Assembly (NCBI RefSeq): GCF_052180215.1
Contig: NZ_CP197471.1
Location: forward strand, 158,001-222,000
DNA: 64,000 bases
Source: Pseudoneobacillus sp052180215
GTDB lineage: Bacteria; Bacillota; Bacilli; Bacillales; Cytobacillaceae
Direction of reading: 5' to 3'
Shown: positions 1 to 8,768 of the stretch, piece by piece
Layout of the letters: the number at the start of each line of letters is the position of its first letter
Position numbering within the stretch: the stretch's first letter is position 1
Translations under genes and position numbers: made by a program
Notes under the pieces: generated by a model
The model's input: only the letters and a program-made list of their open reading frames with translations
Told to the model about the DNA's origin: nothing
Database searches by the model: none

Positions 1-750
1 GACAAGCCTGAAAACTTTCGGCAAATGAGTATTGGTATGGCGGAACTGGGCTTTAAGGGTTTAGATATTAATATGGGCTGTCCGGTACCCAACGTGGTGC
101 AGAACGGGAAGGGGAGCGGCCTGATCTGCCGTCCTGAAGTAGCAGCAGAATTAATACAAGCCGCAAAAGCAGGCGGGTTGCCCGTAAGTGTTAAGACAAG
201 GCTAGGTTTCTCGGATGTAGACGAATGGAAGACCTGGCTGAAACACATTTTAGAACAGGACATTGCGAATCTTTCTATCCATCTGCGAACAAGAAATGAA
301 ATGAGCAAGGTGCCTGCGCATTGGGAATTGATCCCGGAGATTAAGAAACTGCGTGACGAGATCGCACCTAATACACTTTTGACAATTAATGGAGATATTC
401 CGGACCGTCAAACTGGTCTGGAGCTCGTTGAAAAATATGGGGTTGATGGGGTTATGATTGGGCGTGGAATTTTCCATAATCCATTTGCTTTTGAAAAGGA
501 GCCGAAAGATCATAGCAGTCAGGAATTACTTGATCTCTTAAGACTGCATATGGATCTACATGAAAAATATTCGCATTTAGAGCTGCGGCCCTATACGGCT
601 CTTCACCGCTTTTTTAAGATCTATGTCAAAGGATTCCGCGGAGCTGGTGAATTAAGAAATCAATTGATGAATACAAAGACAACAGATGAAGTGCGTGAAT
701 TGCTTAATAACTTTGCGTCAAAGAATCTTGATGAAATGGAAGGACAGTAG
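1..750 (+). CDS. dus: tRNA-dihydrouridine synthase, 5'-truncated by window edge
   Basis: FMN-dependent enzyme that reduces uridine to dihydrouridine in the tRNA D-loop, in the cytoplasm. The reading frame is already open at base 1, so the true start lies outside the window; the Met at 25 is internal. Visible family marks are the INMGCP segment, whose Cys is the likely catalytic acid of Dus enzymes, the SVKTRLG strand, and the flavin-phosphate-binding run GVDGVMIGRGIFHNPF near the C-terminal third. About 250 residues remain of a family that is usually 310-340 residues long. The Dus subgroup cannot be decided from this fragment. A strong hairpin terminator follows at 813-856, so this is the last gene of its unit. 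Confidence 0.93.
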   Translation, partial: DKPENFRQMSIGMAELGFKGLDINMGCPVPNVVQNGKGSGLICRPEVAAELIQAAKAGGLPVSVKTRLGFSDVDEWKTWLKHILEQDIANLSIHLRTRNEMSKVPAHWELIPEIKKLRDEIAPNTLLTINGDIPDRQTGLELVEKYGVDGVMIGRGIFHNPFAFEKEPKDHSSQELLDLLRLHMDLHEKYSHLELRPYTALHRFFKIYVKGFRGAGELRNQLMNTKTTDEVRELLNNFASKNLDEMEGQ

Positions 751-1051
751 AAGTGTCCTAATTGAAGGCGGTTATGAAAGTTATTTTATTTTCTTCCATA
801 TCATAAAAAAAGGAAGCAGGCTCCGGTAAATGGATAGCCTGCTTCTATATTTTTTGTGAAAGCAAAGGATAGCAATGATTCAAACGGCAGGTGCCATTAA
901 CTCTACTAATCTAATCAATCAGACGATTTGAAATGATAATGCTTTATTGGGCATTATAAAAAAAGCTTAGAAGTCCTTAAAAAGGTAGGTATTGTAAATA
1001 ATTCCCTATACTAATATGATTAGAATAAAACGCAAAAAGGGGGGACGTTTT
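751..1051. other. Intergenic gap, about 300 bp
   Basis: Apart from the dus terminator I see no gene here. A TATACT hexamer at 1007-1012 could be a -10 element for the downstream sigma/anti-sigma gene, but there is no convincing -35 at the right distance. Confidence 0.5.
813..856 (+). terminator. Rho-independent terminator after dus
   Basis: Perfect 10-bp stem GAAGCAGGCT (813-822) with AGCCTGCTTC (836-845), 13-nt loop, followed by a T-rich stretch. Confidence 0.85.
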
Positions 1052-3091
1052 ATGATCCCGGCAAAAATTGAACCCGTATCCATTACTCCGATAACAGAAA
1101 AAGACTTGGAATCTATCGTTGATTGGTTCGGTCAGCATAAACAATCATTCTATATTCTGGGCTTGACCTATTTTCAAAACCAAAAGCAATTGGAAGAACT
1201 TTTTTACCGTACTATATTAAAAGTAAACAAGGAGTACCCTCGATTCAATGGAGAATCAACGTTTGACACATGGGTTACATCCATTTTTATACAAACCTGC
1301 CGAGATCTCTCTATTAAAAGTAGTTTACAAGCTTCAGTGGAAAGTGAACAACGCCCAGATTTGTTTAAAGTGCTTGATCCATTGAAGAAGGAAGAGAAGG
1401 AAGCCATAGCCCTTAAGTACTTAAAAGGACTTCCCTTGGAAGATGTGGCATATCTTCTTCGCATTCCTGTGGGAAAGATAAGAGAACAATTATTTATCGG
1501 AATCCAGTCACTTAAAAAAGAACTAGGATATGAGCACAGCTCTAATGGCTGTAAAGAATATCATAAGAATTACATCGAATATTTGGAAGGAACTTTGGAC
1601 CGATCGGACAAGGTTGATTTCGAGATACATCTTTATCATTGCCAGAACTGCCAGGTGGACTTGGCTGAATTCCAGAAAGTGATGGTTTATCTTGCTGATG
1701 GTGTTGGCGATTTTTACGTGCCATACGATTTAATAGAGAACGTCAAAACCAGGCTGGTTGAGAGAGAAAAAAACAGAAGTTTGAAAAACAAAAAACGTTT
1801 TAGGATAGGGGTTATATTTGCGAGTATTTTCGTTGTATTGATGGGTATAGAGGTTTTTACAAAGTCTTTTTCCAATCTATACTATACCTATACAGAAGAG
1901 GACCAACAATTGCGAGAATTTCTGCAACGGGACATGGCGGAAGTGCTGAACCTGAAGGCAGAGAACAACGGTGTGAAAATGACCATCAAGAGTGTTATTG
2001 CTGATGATGTTCAGACACTTGTTTTTTATGAAATAGAAGATACGGCGGAGGATAATCAATATATAGTAGATGTTAATGAAGGTATATTTTTGGAGAATCA
2101 ATCAGAATTTAAAAGTCATGTATCTTTGCCAAGACAATATCCTCCTGACCTGGAATCGGATGCAAATAAGGAAAAAAAGAATGTGTTTCAAGGAAAAGTT
2201 AGTCTTTTGCCAATGAGAGAGGATAAAGGGACAATCAAACTTAAAATTACAAAGCTTCAAAAATTAAAACCTAATGTCTCTGTCCAAATGGCTTACGAAA
2301 ATAGGCAATTGGATACAGGGGAGTGGAACTTCGAAATTCCTGTAAAAAAACACCCCGCTACCGAATATGCTTTGGATAAACAAACAAAAGTAGAGGGAAT
2401 CCCAGTTCGATTTGATAAACTGATTTTTGCTCCGACAGCGACAATTCTGCAATATAGCATGATGGCAGAGGCAGAGAAGCGTATTGAAGTTCTTAATTTT
2501 AATACCCTAGAAGTGGACAATAAGAAAGTGAAAGCTGATATGTATGGCAGTAATTTTACACATGGTGGTACGGATTGGGCTACTTATCAGGTGAATTTTG
2601 ACCCGCTTTTTGTAGAAAAACCAAAGGAAGTTAACATCCAATTGGACTCTGCCTTTTTAATGGTTACAGACAGAAAAACCATCGACCTCGATGCTTCACA
2701 ACAATATCCTCAAACCTTTGAATATGCAGGCAGTTCCATCTCCATCGACAAGTTTGAAGTTGGACAGCCTACCAGGCTTGTCATAAGCAATCATGTAATC
2801 AAGAACCGAGCATATGAATCCCTTCAATTCGCTATTTTCGATGAGAATGGAAGCACTGGTTCAATGGAGATGGATATTGACGGAGTACTTGCTGATAAAA
2901 ATGGAAATGAATATAACACGAAAAAAGCCACTAATAATGAAAAAATCGAAGAACCTCGTTACTTCATTACAGCTCAAAAGATAAGTTTAAACAGTAACAA
3001 TGGAGAGGAAATGATTCCAAAAAGACTTGAAATATTTGGGTATAATACGAAGAAATATTTAGATGATGTTGTGAAGATATCATTGGAGTAA
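1052..3091 (+). CDS. Sigma factor-like/anti-sigma fusion membrane protein (DUF4179-like C-terminus)
   Basis: A 679-residue protein that joins parts normally made by two genes. Residues about 10-100 look like ECF sigma region 2. Residues about 105-160 look like region 4 (helix-turn-helix around LPLEDVAYLLRIPVGKIREQ). A zinc-finger anti-sigma motif follows (H193-x3-C197-x2-C200), then one membrane segment (about 250-272, after a basic KNKKRFR run) and a roughly 400-residue extracytoplasmic beta-rich part resembling DUF4179/DUF5643 proteins. The start at 1052 is chosen because AAAGGGGGGA lies just upstream; an ATG at 1016 has no ribosome site. Inference: a membrane-tethered sigma factor regulated in cis, probably needing proteolysis or a conformational change. 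Whether the sigma half still binds DNA or polymerase is unknown. It stands alone, with terminators on both sides. Confidence 0.75.
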   Translation: MIPAKIEPVSITPITEKDLESIVDWFGQHKQSFYILGLTYFQNQKQLEELFYRTILKVNKEYPRFNGESTFDTWVTSIFIQTCRDLSIKSSLQASVESEQRPDLFKVLDPLKKEEKEAIALKYLKGLPLEDVAYLLRIPVGKIREQLFIGIQSLKKELGYEHSSNGCKEYHKNYIEYLEGTLDRSDKVDFEIHLYHCQNCQVDLAEFQKVMVYLADGVGDFYVPYDLIENVKTRLVEREKNRSLKNKKRFRIGVIFASIFVVLMGIEVFTKSFSNLYYTYTEEDQQLREFLQRDMAEVLNLKAENNGVKMTIKSVIADDVQTLVFYEIEDTAEDNQYIVDVNEGIFLENQSEFKSHVSLPRQYPPDLESDANKEKKNVFQGKVSLLPMREDKGTIKLKITKLQKLKPNVSVQMAYENRQLDTGEWNFEIPVKKHPATEYALDKQTKVEGIPVRFDKLIFAPTATILQYSMMAEAEKRIEVLNFNTLEVDNKKVKADMYGSNFTHGGTDWATYQVNFDPLFVEKPKEVNIQLDSAFLMVTDRKTIDLDASQQYPQTFEYAGSSISIDKFEVGQPTRLVISNHVIKNRAYESLQFAIFDENGSTGSMEMDIDGVLADKNGNEYNTKKATNNEKIEEPRYFITAQKISLNSNNGEEMIPKRLEIFGYNTKKYLDDVVKISLE

Positions 3092-3671
3092 CAATACCCA
3101 TTGTCTGCCATGCAGCTGCTGAAGAACCCAAGCAGCCTTGTTTCAAAACATGTGGAGTTTTGTGTAATCAAGCGTAAAATAGGTAGTTTTCCAAATTGGG
3201 AGACTGCTTTTTTTGCGTAACATGGTCATGATAGCAATTCTAAAAACTCGTATATCAATAAAAGCAGAGCACTAATCAATTTACTCGAATTTTGTCGAAT
3301 TATCCACTGTTGACAGGTAAGGCGAAACATGGAACTATAATATAGAAAACTTCTCATTGCCCCTAGCTTTCCCTCTTTTTTTTAGAACTCCACATATGAA
3401 ATCTTAAAAAAGATATTAACTGAAGAATATCCCATGCGACTAATAATTAGTTAAATTGCCCACTGATTGAAACCCTTTTTTGCACTGCTTTATAAATAAA
3501 TCCTCGCGTTACACTATGTCTACTCCCTAATTTCTATATTTTCCAAAAAAGTGTTATAAAACTCTGCCTGAAAGGGGTGGTAAACCAAATAAACTATTCA
3601 TGATAATTGTTTCACTGTATCAGTATTGAAACGATTTCTGTGTAAAAATTTGAATTTAAAGGAGAATTATT
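3092..3671. other. Intergenic gap, 580 bp
   Basis: Holds the terminator at 3183-3214. TTGACA (3310-3315) and TATAAT (3336-3341) occur but are 20 bp apart, which is long for a sigma-A promoter. No supported ORF. Very AT-rich. Confidence 0.5.
3183..3214 (+). terminator. Terminator after the sigma/anti-sigma gene
   Basis: 10-bp stem with G-U pairs, GTAGTTTTCC (3183-3192) against GGGAGACTGC (3198-3207), 5-nt loop, then seven T. Confidence 0.75.
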
Positions 3672-3986
3672 ATGGGTCACGATATTTTTGGCTACAATAG
3701 CGCAGGGAAAGAAGTTGCTTATGCTCGTTTTAGCATGGGGAATTATAATGCTGCTATTCTTTACCGTTTACTTGATGCAGACCATTTTCATGCTGGAGTT
3801 AGCGGTTCTGGAGATAGTGCAACTTTTTCAATACCCCACATGGAAAAGGCTTTGAATGCCTTCAATCAATTTTACGATTCAGGTTCAAATTTTGATTCTT
3901 GGGATCAAAAACAAATACATGATTTTATAAAAAGCTGTTTGGCAACAGCACAGAAGGAGGGGCGTGTAAAAGTATATTTTGGATAA
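3672..3986 (+). CDS. Small hypothetical protein, 104 aa
   Basis: I do not recognise the family. The ORF has a good ribosome site (AAAGGAGAA, about 6 bases before ATG) and normal composition for a soluble globular protein: no signal peptide, no membrane segment. It begins MGHDIFGYNSAGKEVAYARF and has a Gly/Ser-rich turn (HAGVSGSGDSATF) in the middle, followed by a helical half with aromatic residues. It stands alone between gaps of 580 and 450 bp with no partner gene, a typical setting for an accessory gene. The start and reading frame are well supported; the function is unknown. Confidence 0.6.
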   Translation: MGHDIFGYNSAGKEVAYARFSMGNYNAAILYRLLDADHFHAGVSGSGDSATFSIPHMEKALNAFNQFYDSGSNFDSWDQKQIHDFIKSCLATAQKEGRVKVYFG

Positions 3987-4436
3987 TACCTTTTTTCTGA
4001 TTATTTTACTTAACCTCTTTATGTAGTTTTTACTTTTAGAAGTAATAATGTCTTCTACCAATTTCCCTGACATCTTGGTATCTCTTCAAAAAATTCCTGC
4101 TTCATTTCTTCTCCCCTGAAAGTTTTAATTAAAGACAATAATAAAATTTCCCAAAAAGAAGAGATAGTACAAACCAAAGCCTTATCCCTTGTAAAATCCC
4201 AATCTATGACCAAGTATTTCCCTTTATCTAGACCATGTGGAAGTACTTCTCACTTTTTAAATATGAAAATATGGTTTATAATTATCAGATAATGGTAGAA
4301 ATTTTAATCCATAAATATTTATAATAGATTAGTAAAATAGAAAAGGTGTGTTTCTGGGTGGTGCCCCTTGCTTTTATAACACCTAAGCAGGAGTGCCTAC
4401 TCCTTTTTGCAAATATAGGGGATAAGGAAGGATAAC
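3987..4436. other. Intergenic gap, 450 bp, with structured leader before mqo
   Basis: The first 330 bases show nothing I can name. The last 100 hold nested inverted repeats: AGGTGT (4344-4349) with ACACCT (4379-4384), then a terminator-like hairpin at 4389-4408 about 30 bases before the mqo start. Confidence 0.5.
4389..4408 (+). terminator. Terminator-like hairpin in the mqo leader (possible attenuator)
   Basis: Stem AGGAGT (4389-4394) with ACTCCT (4399-4404), 4-nt loop, followed by five T including the last stem base. It lies about 30 bases upstream of the mqo ATG and downstream of the AGGTGT/ACACCT pairing. It could end an upstream transcript or attenuate mqo; the sequence alone does not decide. 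Confidence 0.45.
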
Positions 4437-5978
4437 ATGAGCAACATACAGAAAAAAACAGACATTATTTTAATTGGTGCTGGAGTCATGAGTGCGACTC
4501 TAGGATCGTTACTAAAAGAGTTAGCACCTGAATGGGAAATTAAAGTGTTTGAGAAACTTGAAAAAGCTGGAGAAGAAAGCTCTAACGAGTGGAATAATGC
4601 GGGTACAGGTCATGCGGCACTGTGCGAGCTTAATTATACACCCGAAAAATCTGATGGTTCTATAGATATTAGTAAAGCGATAAAAATTAATGAACAGTTT
4701 CAGCTTTCAAGACAGTTTTGGTCCTATCTTGTAAACAGTAATCTGATTACTAATCCGCAAGAGTTTATTATGCCACTTCCTCATATGAGCTTAGTGGAGG
4801 GAGACAAAAATGTTTCTTTTTTAAAAAATCGTTTTGAAGCGCTATCAAAAAATCCTCTGTTTCAAGGGATGGAATTTTCCGATGACCCTGAAAAACTAAT
4901 GGAATGGATTCCTTTAATCATGGAAGGGCGTAGATCGAAGGAACCGATAGCGGCAACCAAAATAGACTCTGGAACGGATGTCAATTTCGGTGCTTTAACA
5001 CGCATGTTGTTTGACCATTTAAAGAGTCAAAATGTTGAAATCAACTATAAGCATAGTGTTGAAGATATTAAACGGACTGAAGACGGTTTATGGGAATTGA
5101 AAATTTGGAATATGGATACCGGTAATATCGAAAGACATACAGCCAAATTCGTCTTTATTGGCGGTGGTGGCGGAAGTCTGCCGTTATTGCAAAAAACGGG
5201 TATTCCTGAGTCAAAACATATTGGCGGTTTCCCAGTAAGCGGGCTATTTTTGGTATGTAACAATCCTGAAGTGGTAGAGCAGCACCATGCAAAAGTATAC
5301 GGTAAAGCTAAAGTTGGAGCTCCTCCAATGTCTGTACCGCATCTTGATACAAGATTTATCGACAACAAAAAAGCATTGCTGTTTGGCCCATTTGCCGGTT
5401 TCACACCAAAGTTTTTGAAAACGGGTTCAAATCTTGATTTGATAGGTTCAGTCAAGCCAAACAATGTTGTCACTATGCTCGCAGCTGGTGCAAAGAACAT
5501 TCCGTTAACAAAATACTTGATTGAACAAGTTCTGTTATCAAAAGAAAAACGAATGGAAGAGTTACGTGAGTTTGTCCCGAACGCTAAAAGCGAGGAATGG
5601 GATATGGTTGTAGCTGGTCAACGTGTGCAAGTCATCAAAGATACAGAGGCTGGTAAAGGAACACTTCAATTTGGTACGGAAGTGGTTAGTGCCTCTGATG
5701 GCTCCGTAGCTGCATTGCTAGGTGCTTCTCCGGGTGCTTCTACAGCAGTTCATGTAATGCTTGAAGTTCTAGAAAAGTGCTTCCCACAACATATGAAAGA
5801 GTGGGAATCAAAGATCATAGAAATGATACCTTCTTATGGCGTGTCATTGACAGAGAACCCAGAGTTTTTCCAAGAGGTTAATACTCTAACTGCGCAAACG
5901 CTCGGTCTTATTGGAAAAGAAACAGTGTCAACTGAGAAAAAGCCTAGTGAAAGCGAAAAAGAACTGGTCTATAATTAA
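4437..5978 (+). CDS. mqo: Malate:quinone oxidoreductase
   Basis: FAD-dependent peripheral membrane enzyme that oxidises malate to oxaloacetate and passes electrons to the quinone pool, bypassing NAD-linked malate dehydrogenase in the TCA cycle. The N-terminus carries the FAD Rossmann fingerprint (DIILIGAGVMSATLG) followed by NEWNNAGTGHAALCELNYTP, which is diagnostic for Mqo, and a central Gly-rich segment (FIGGGGGSLPLLQKTGI). The length of 513 residues is normal for the family. GGAAGGATAAC precedes the ATG. It is transcribed alone; the leader hairpin at 4389-4408 may regulate it. No TCA gene is adjacent. Confidence 0.95.
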   Translation: MSNIQKKTDIILIGAGVMSATLGSLLKELAPEWEIKVFEKLEKAGEESSNEWNNAGTGHAALCELNYTPEKSDGSIDISKAIKINEQFQLSRQFWSYLVNSNLITNPQEFIMPLPHMSLVEGDKNVSFLKNRFEALSKNPLFQGMEFSDDPEKLMEWIPLIMEGRRSKEPIAATKIDSGTDVNFGALTRMLFDHLKSQNVEINYKHSVEDIKRTEDGLWELKIWNMDTGNIERHTAKFVFIGGGGGSLPLLQKTGIPESKHIGGFPVSGLFLVCNNPEVVEQHHAKVYGKAKVGAPPMSVPHLDTRFIDNKKALLFGPFAGFTPKFLKTGSNLDLIGSVKPNNVVTMLAAGAKNIPLTKYLIEQVLLSKEKRMEELREFVPNAKSEEWDMVVAGQRVQVIKDTEAGKGTLQFGTEVVSASDGSVAALLGASPGASTAVHVMLEVLEKCFPQHMKEWESKIIEMIPSYGVSLTENPEFFQEVNTLTAQTLGLIGKETVSTEKKPSESEKELVYN

Positions 5979-6165
5979 GGCTCTTTTCTAAAACTTCGCT
6001 GTTTTTAAAACTAATAAAGAATGATTTCACATAAGAATTTATTAAAATTCTTTAGGAAATCAAGAAAAGAGCTGGTCACTCATTAAGGGAAGTTGTAAAA
6101 ATCCGGCTTTTGGGATTTTTACGAAAACCTCGATCTATACGAAAACAGCCATAATTAAAGAATTG

Positions 6166-6204
6166 AAAAGAACCTTTAATCTATCTTTGATTAAAGGTTC
6201 TTTT
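6166..6204 (+). terminator. Long hairpin, probable mqo terminator
   Basis: Perfect 16-bp stem (6166-6181 with 6189-6204), 7-nt loop. The 3' arm ends in TTTT, so it can act as a terminator on the plus strand. Confidence 0.6.
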
Positions 6205-6242
6205 CATGCTGATAAAATGGTTGATAATTCTTAGTTGTCATT

Positions 6243-6434
6243 TTATCGGACACAGAATCCGTTATTAGCGTAAAATAGAGGTTATATCCTAGTTTATAGG
6301 GACACTGGATCCGTTATTTACTATATTTCATAGAAAAAAGGCATACTTTAGGTGCAATAACGGAACCATGGTAGTCCGATAACCCCTAAAAAACTAATCA
6401 ATTTTATAAAATAACGGAACGTGAGTCCTATAAA
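6243..6434. repeat. Four helically phased quasi-palindromic repeats
   Basis: Consensus TTATCGGAC-N6-TCCGTTATT. Units: 6243-6266 and 6293-6318 in one orientation, 6356-6382 and 6410-6434 in the opposite one. Each unit is itself an imperfect inverted repeat (CGGA / TCCG). Centres are at about 6254, 6306, 6369.5 and 6422, giving spacings of 52, 63.5 and 52.5 bp. The units are not identical, so this is not simple recent tandem duplication. Confidence 0.75.
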
Positions 6435-6530
6435 ATTTATTGTTTATCGGCTTAATGAGGCTTAGGGTTAATTTGCAAAAATCTTTTGTGCCAAATTAAC
6501 AAAAATATTTAACAAAGTTTTATTATATAA

Positions 6531-6572
6531 ACAAAAAAAGTCGCTTGCCTACCCAGGTAGTCAAGCGACTTT
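6531..6572 (-). terminator. Terminator of ahpCF
   Basis: Perfect 11-bp stem AAAGTCGCTTG (6537-6547) with CAAGCGACTTT (6562-6572). On the minus strand it is followed by seven T. It closes the ahpC-ahpF unit. Confidence 0.85.
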
Positions 6573-6587
6573 CAATATATTAATAGC

Positions 6588-8117
6588 TTAATTTCGGATT
6601 AAATAATCAAATGCACCTAATGCAGCTGTCGCACCAGATCCCATCGAAATAATAATCTGTTTATAAGGGCTATTCGTACAGTCTCCTGCAGCAAATACTC
6701 CAGGAATGTTTGTAGCACCATGGTTGTCCACCACAATCTCTCCGAAACGTGTACGTTCGATTGTGTCACCTAACCAATCCGTGTTTGGTACAAGGCCGAT
6801 TTGAACAAAAACACCTTGTAATTCAATGTGATGCTCTTCTCCTGTTTCACGATCCATGTAAGAAATGCCGTTCACTTTGTCAGTTCCGGTAATTTCTTTT
6901 GTTTGGACGTTCTTTAGAACCGTTACGTTAGACAGGCTGTATAGACGATCTTGAAGTACAGCATCCGCTTTCAACTCAGGGTTAAACTCAAGAACGGTTA
7001 CATGCTTAACGATCCCAGCAAGGTCAATCGCTGCCTCCACTCCGGAATTACCTCCGCCAATAACGGCAACGTCTTTTCCAATAAATAATGGACCGTCACA
7101 ATGAGGGCAGTATGCTACACCTTTGTTCTTGAACTCTGCTTCACCAGGCACACCAATATTGCGCCAACGAGCACCTGTTGAAAGGATGACCGTTTTACTT
7201 TTTAAAACCGCACCATTCTCAAGTTCGATTTCAATCAGACTGTTCTTTTCTAAGCGCTTGGCACGTTGAAGGTTCATCACATCGATGCCATATTCTTTCA
7301 CATGTTCTTCAAGGCTTGCTACGAGCTTTGGACCTTCCGTATGCTTTACGCTAATAAAGTTTTCAATGCCCAAAGTGTCCATAACTTGTCCGCCAAACCG
7401 TTCTGCTACAATGCCTGTACGTATTCCTTTACGTGCTGCATAGATTGCTGCACTTGCACCAGCAGGTCCACCACCTACAACAAGCACATCGTAAGGCTCC
7501 TTATCGCTGAACTCAGATGCGTCAGGACCTGTGCCCATCTTGGCAAGAATTTCTTCAAGGGTCATACGACCACTTCCGAAGGATTCGCCATTTAGGAACA
7601 CGGTTGGTACTGCCATGATCTGTTTACTTTCAACTTCGTCTTTAAAAGCTGCACCGTCAATCATGGTATGGGTAATGCCAGGGTTCAAAATACTCATCAA
7701 GTTCAATGCTTGTACAACATCAGGACAGTTGTGGCAGCTCAAGCTAATATAAGAGACAAAATGGTATTCACCCTTCATGTTTTTAACTTGATCAATCACT
7801 TTCTGATCAACCTTCGGGGCTCTTCCACTTACCTGCAGTAAGGCTAGAACTAATGAAGTAAATTCGTGCCCGAGGGGGATACCAGCAAATGTTACGCCCG
7901 TATCTTCACCCATACGATTGACACTGAAGCTTGGAGTTCTTTCTAATTGAGCATGCTCAACCTTAATATTGGATGACATCGTAGCCAGTTCGTCTACTAA
8001 TGTCAGCATATCTCGTGAAACAGCATCGGATCCAGCGCTAACCTTAAGTAGAACATCGCCCTCCATCAGCTGAAGATATTGGGCTAACTGAGCTTTAATC
8101 TCTGCATCTAATAACAT
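6588..8117 (-). CDS. ahpF: Alkyl hydroperoxide reductase subunit F
   Basis: NADH:peroxiredoxin oxidoreductase that reduces AhpC. Order of parts: an N-terminal double thioredoxin-fold domain with the dithiol C128-x2-C131 (SCHNCPDVV), then a thioredoxin-reductase-like FAD/NADH part with GGGPAGASAAIYAARKG, VIGGGNSGVEAA, the second redox pair CPHC, and the C-terminal FAD motif GVFAAGDCTNSPYKQ. The 509 residues are normal for AhpF. It starts 12 bases after ahpC stops and has its own ribosome site (AGGAG). Both are probably transcribed from the ahpC promoter, with PerR-type peroxide control. Confidence 0.96.
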   Translation of the reverse strand: MLLDAEIKAQLAQYLQLMEGDVLLKVSAGSDAVSRDMLTLVDELATMSSNIKVEHAQLERTPSFSVNRMGEDTGVTFAGIPLGHEFTSLVLALLQVSGRAPKVDQKVIDQVKNMKGEYHFVSYISLSCHNCPDVVQALNLMSILNPGITHTMIDGAAFKDEVESKQIMAVPTVFLNGESFGSGRMTLEEILAKMGTGPDASEFSDKEPYDVLVVGGGPAGASAAIYAARKGIRTGIVAERFGGQVMDTLGIENFISVKHTEGPKLVASLEEHVKEYGIDVMNLQRAKRLEKNSLIEIELENGAVLKSKTVILSTGARWRNIGVPGEAEFKNKGVAYCPHCDGPLFIGKDVAVIGGGNSGVEAAIDLAGIVKHVTVLEFNPELKADAVLQDRLYSLSNVTVLKNVQTKEITGTDKVNGISYMDRETGEEHHIELQGVFVQIGLVPNTDWLGDTIERTRFGEIVVDNHGATNIPGVFAAGDCTNSPYKQIIISMGSGATAALGAFDYLIRN

Positions 8118-8129
8118 GGAATTGGCTCC

Positions 8130-8693
8130 TTAAATTTTTCCTACAAGGTCAAGGCTTGGCTTAAGTGTTGCAGAACCTTCTTGCCATTTAGCTGGGCAAA
8201 CTTCACCAGGGTTGTTACGAACGTATTGAGCTGCTTTAAGCTTCGCAACCACTTGACTTGCATCACGACCGATGCCGCCAGCATTAATTTCAACAGTTTG
8301 GATAACACCGTCTGGGTCGATGATGAAAGTTCCACGGTCAGCAAGACCTTCTTCTTCAATTAATACATCGAAGTTACGAGAAACTTTTTGAGAAGGGTCA
8401 CCAATCATAACATACTCGATTTTGTTGATAGTTTCTGAGTGATCGTGCCATGCTTTGTGTGTGAAATGTGTATCAGTTGATACAGAATATACTTCTGCTC
8501 CAAGTCCTTTTAAAGTTGCATATTGGTTTTGAAGATCTTCAAGTTCAGTTGGACATACGAAAGTAAAGTCAGCTGGGTAGAAGCAAACTACACTCCATTT
8601 ACCTTTGAAGTTTTCTTCAGTTACCGTAATAAAATCTCCGTTATGGAAAGCTTGTGCAGTGAATGGTAATACTTGTGTGCCGATTAATGACAT
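8130..8693 (-). CDS. ahpC: Alkyl hydroperoxide reductase subunit C (2-Cys peroxiredoxin)
   Basis: Peroxiredoxin that reduces hydrogen peroxide and organic hydroperoxides in the cytoplasm and is recycled by the neighbouring AhpF. The peroxidatic cysteine is C47 in DFTFVCPTE and the resolving cysteine is C166 in GEVCPAKW, both at the standard positions for a 187-residue typical 2-Cys enzyme. A strong ribosome site (GGAGGAAA) precedes the ATG. A sigma-A promoter and a PerR-box-like palindrome lie about 50-105 bases upstream, so peroxide-inducible expression is expected by analogy with Bacillus subtilis. Confidence 0.97.
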   Translation of the reverse strand: MSLIGTQVLPFTAQAFHNGDFITVTEENFKGKWSVVCFYPADFTFVCPTELEDLQNQYATLKGLGAEVYSVSTDTHFTHKAWHDHSETINKIEYVMIGDPSQKVSRNFDVLIEEEGLADRGTFIIDPDGVIQTVEINAGGIGRDASQVVAKLKAAQYVRNNPGEVCPAKWQEGSATLKPSLDLVGKI

Positions 8694-8743
8694 ATTGATT
8701 TTCCTCCAATGGTTAATGTATTTATTTAGAACTATTACTAAAA

Positions 8744-8758
8744 ATAGAATAATTCTAA
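8744..8758 (-). promoter_or_regulatory. PerR-box-like operator
   Basis: Minus strand TTAGAATTATTCTAT differs at three positions from the Per box TTATAATNATTATAA and is a near-palindrome. Its place just downstream of the predicted ahpC start point fits repression by PerR. Confidence 0.7.
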
Positions 8759-8768
8759 TTCAATAGAA

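Larger units (their letters stand above)
5979..6587. other. Convergent intergenic gap, 609 bp, rich in inverted repeats
   Basis: No gene. Contents in order: inverted repeat GTAAAAATCC (6095-6104)/GGATTTTTAC (6113-6122); a 16-bp perfect hairpin (6166-6204); four quasi-palindromic repeat units (6243-6434); inverted repeat GTTAATTTG/CAAATTAAC (about 6469-6500); and the ahpF terminator (6531-6572). Confidence 0.7.

Noticed and set aside
3310..3341. TTGACA and TATAAT as a promoter
   Set aside because: The spacing is 20 bp and the next gene starts 330 bases downstream; left as a remark only.
5045..5500. 151-codon frame antisense to mqo
   Set aside because: Shadow of a strongly supported gene; no recognisable domain or ribosome site.
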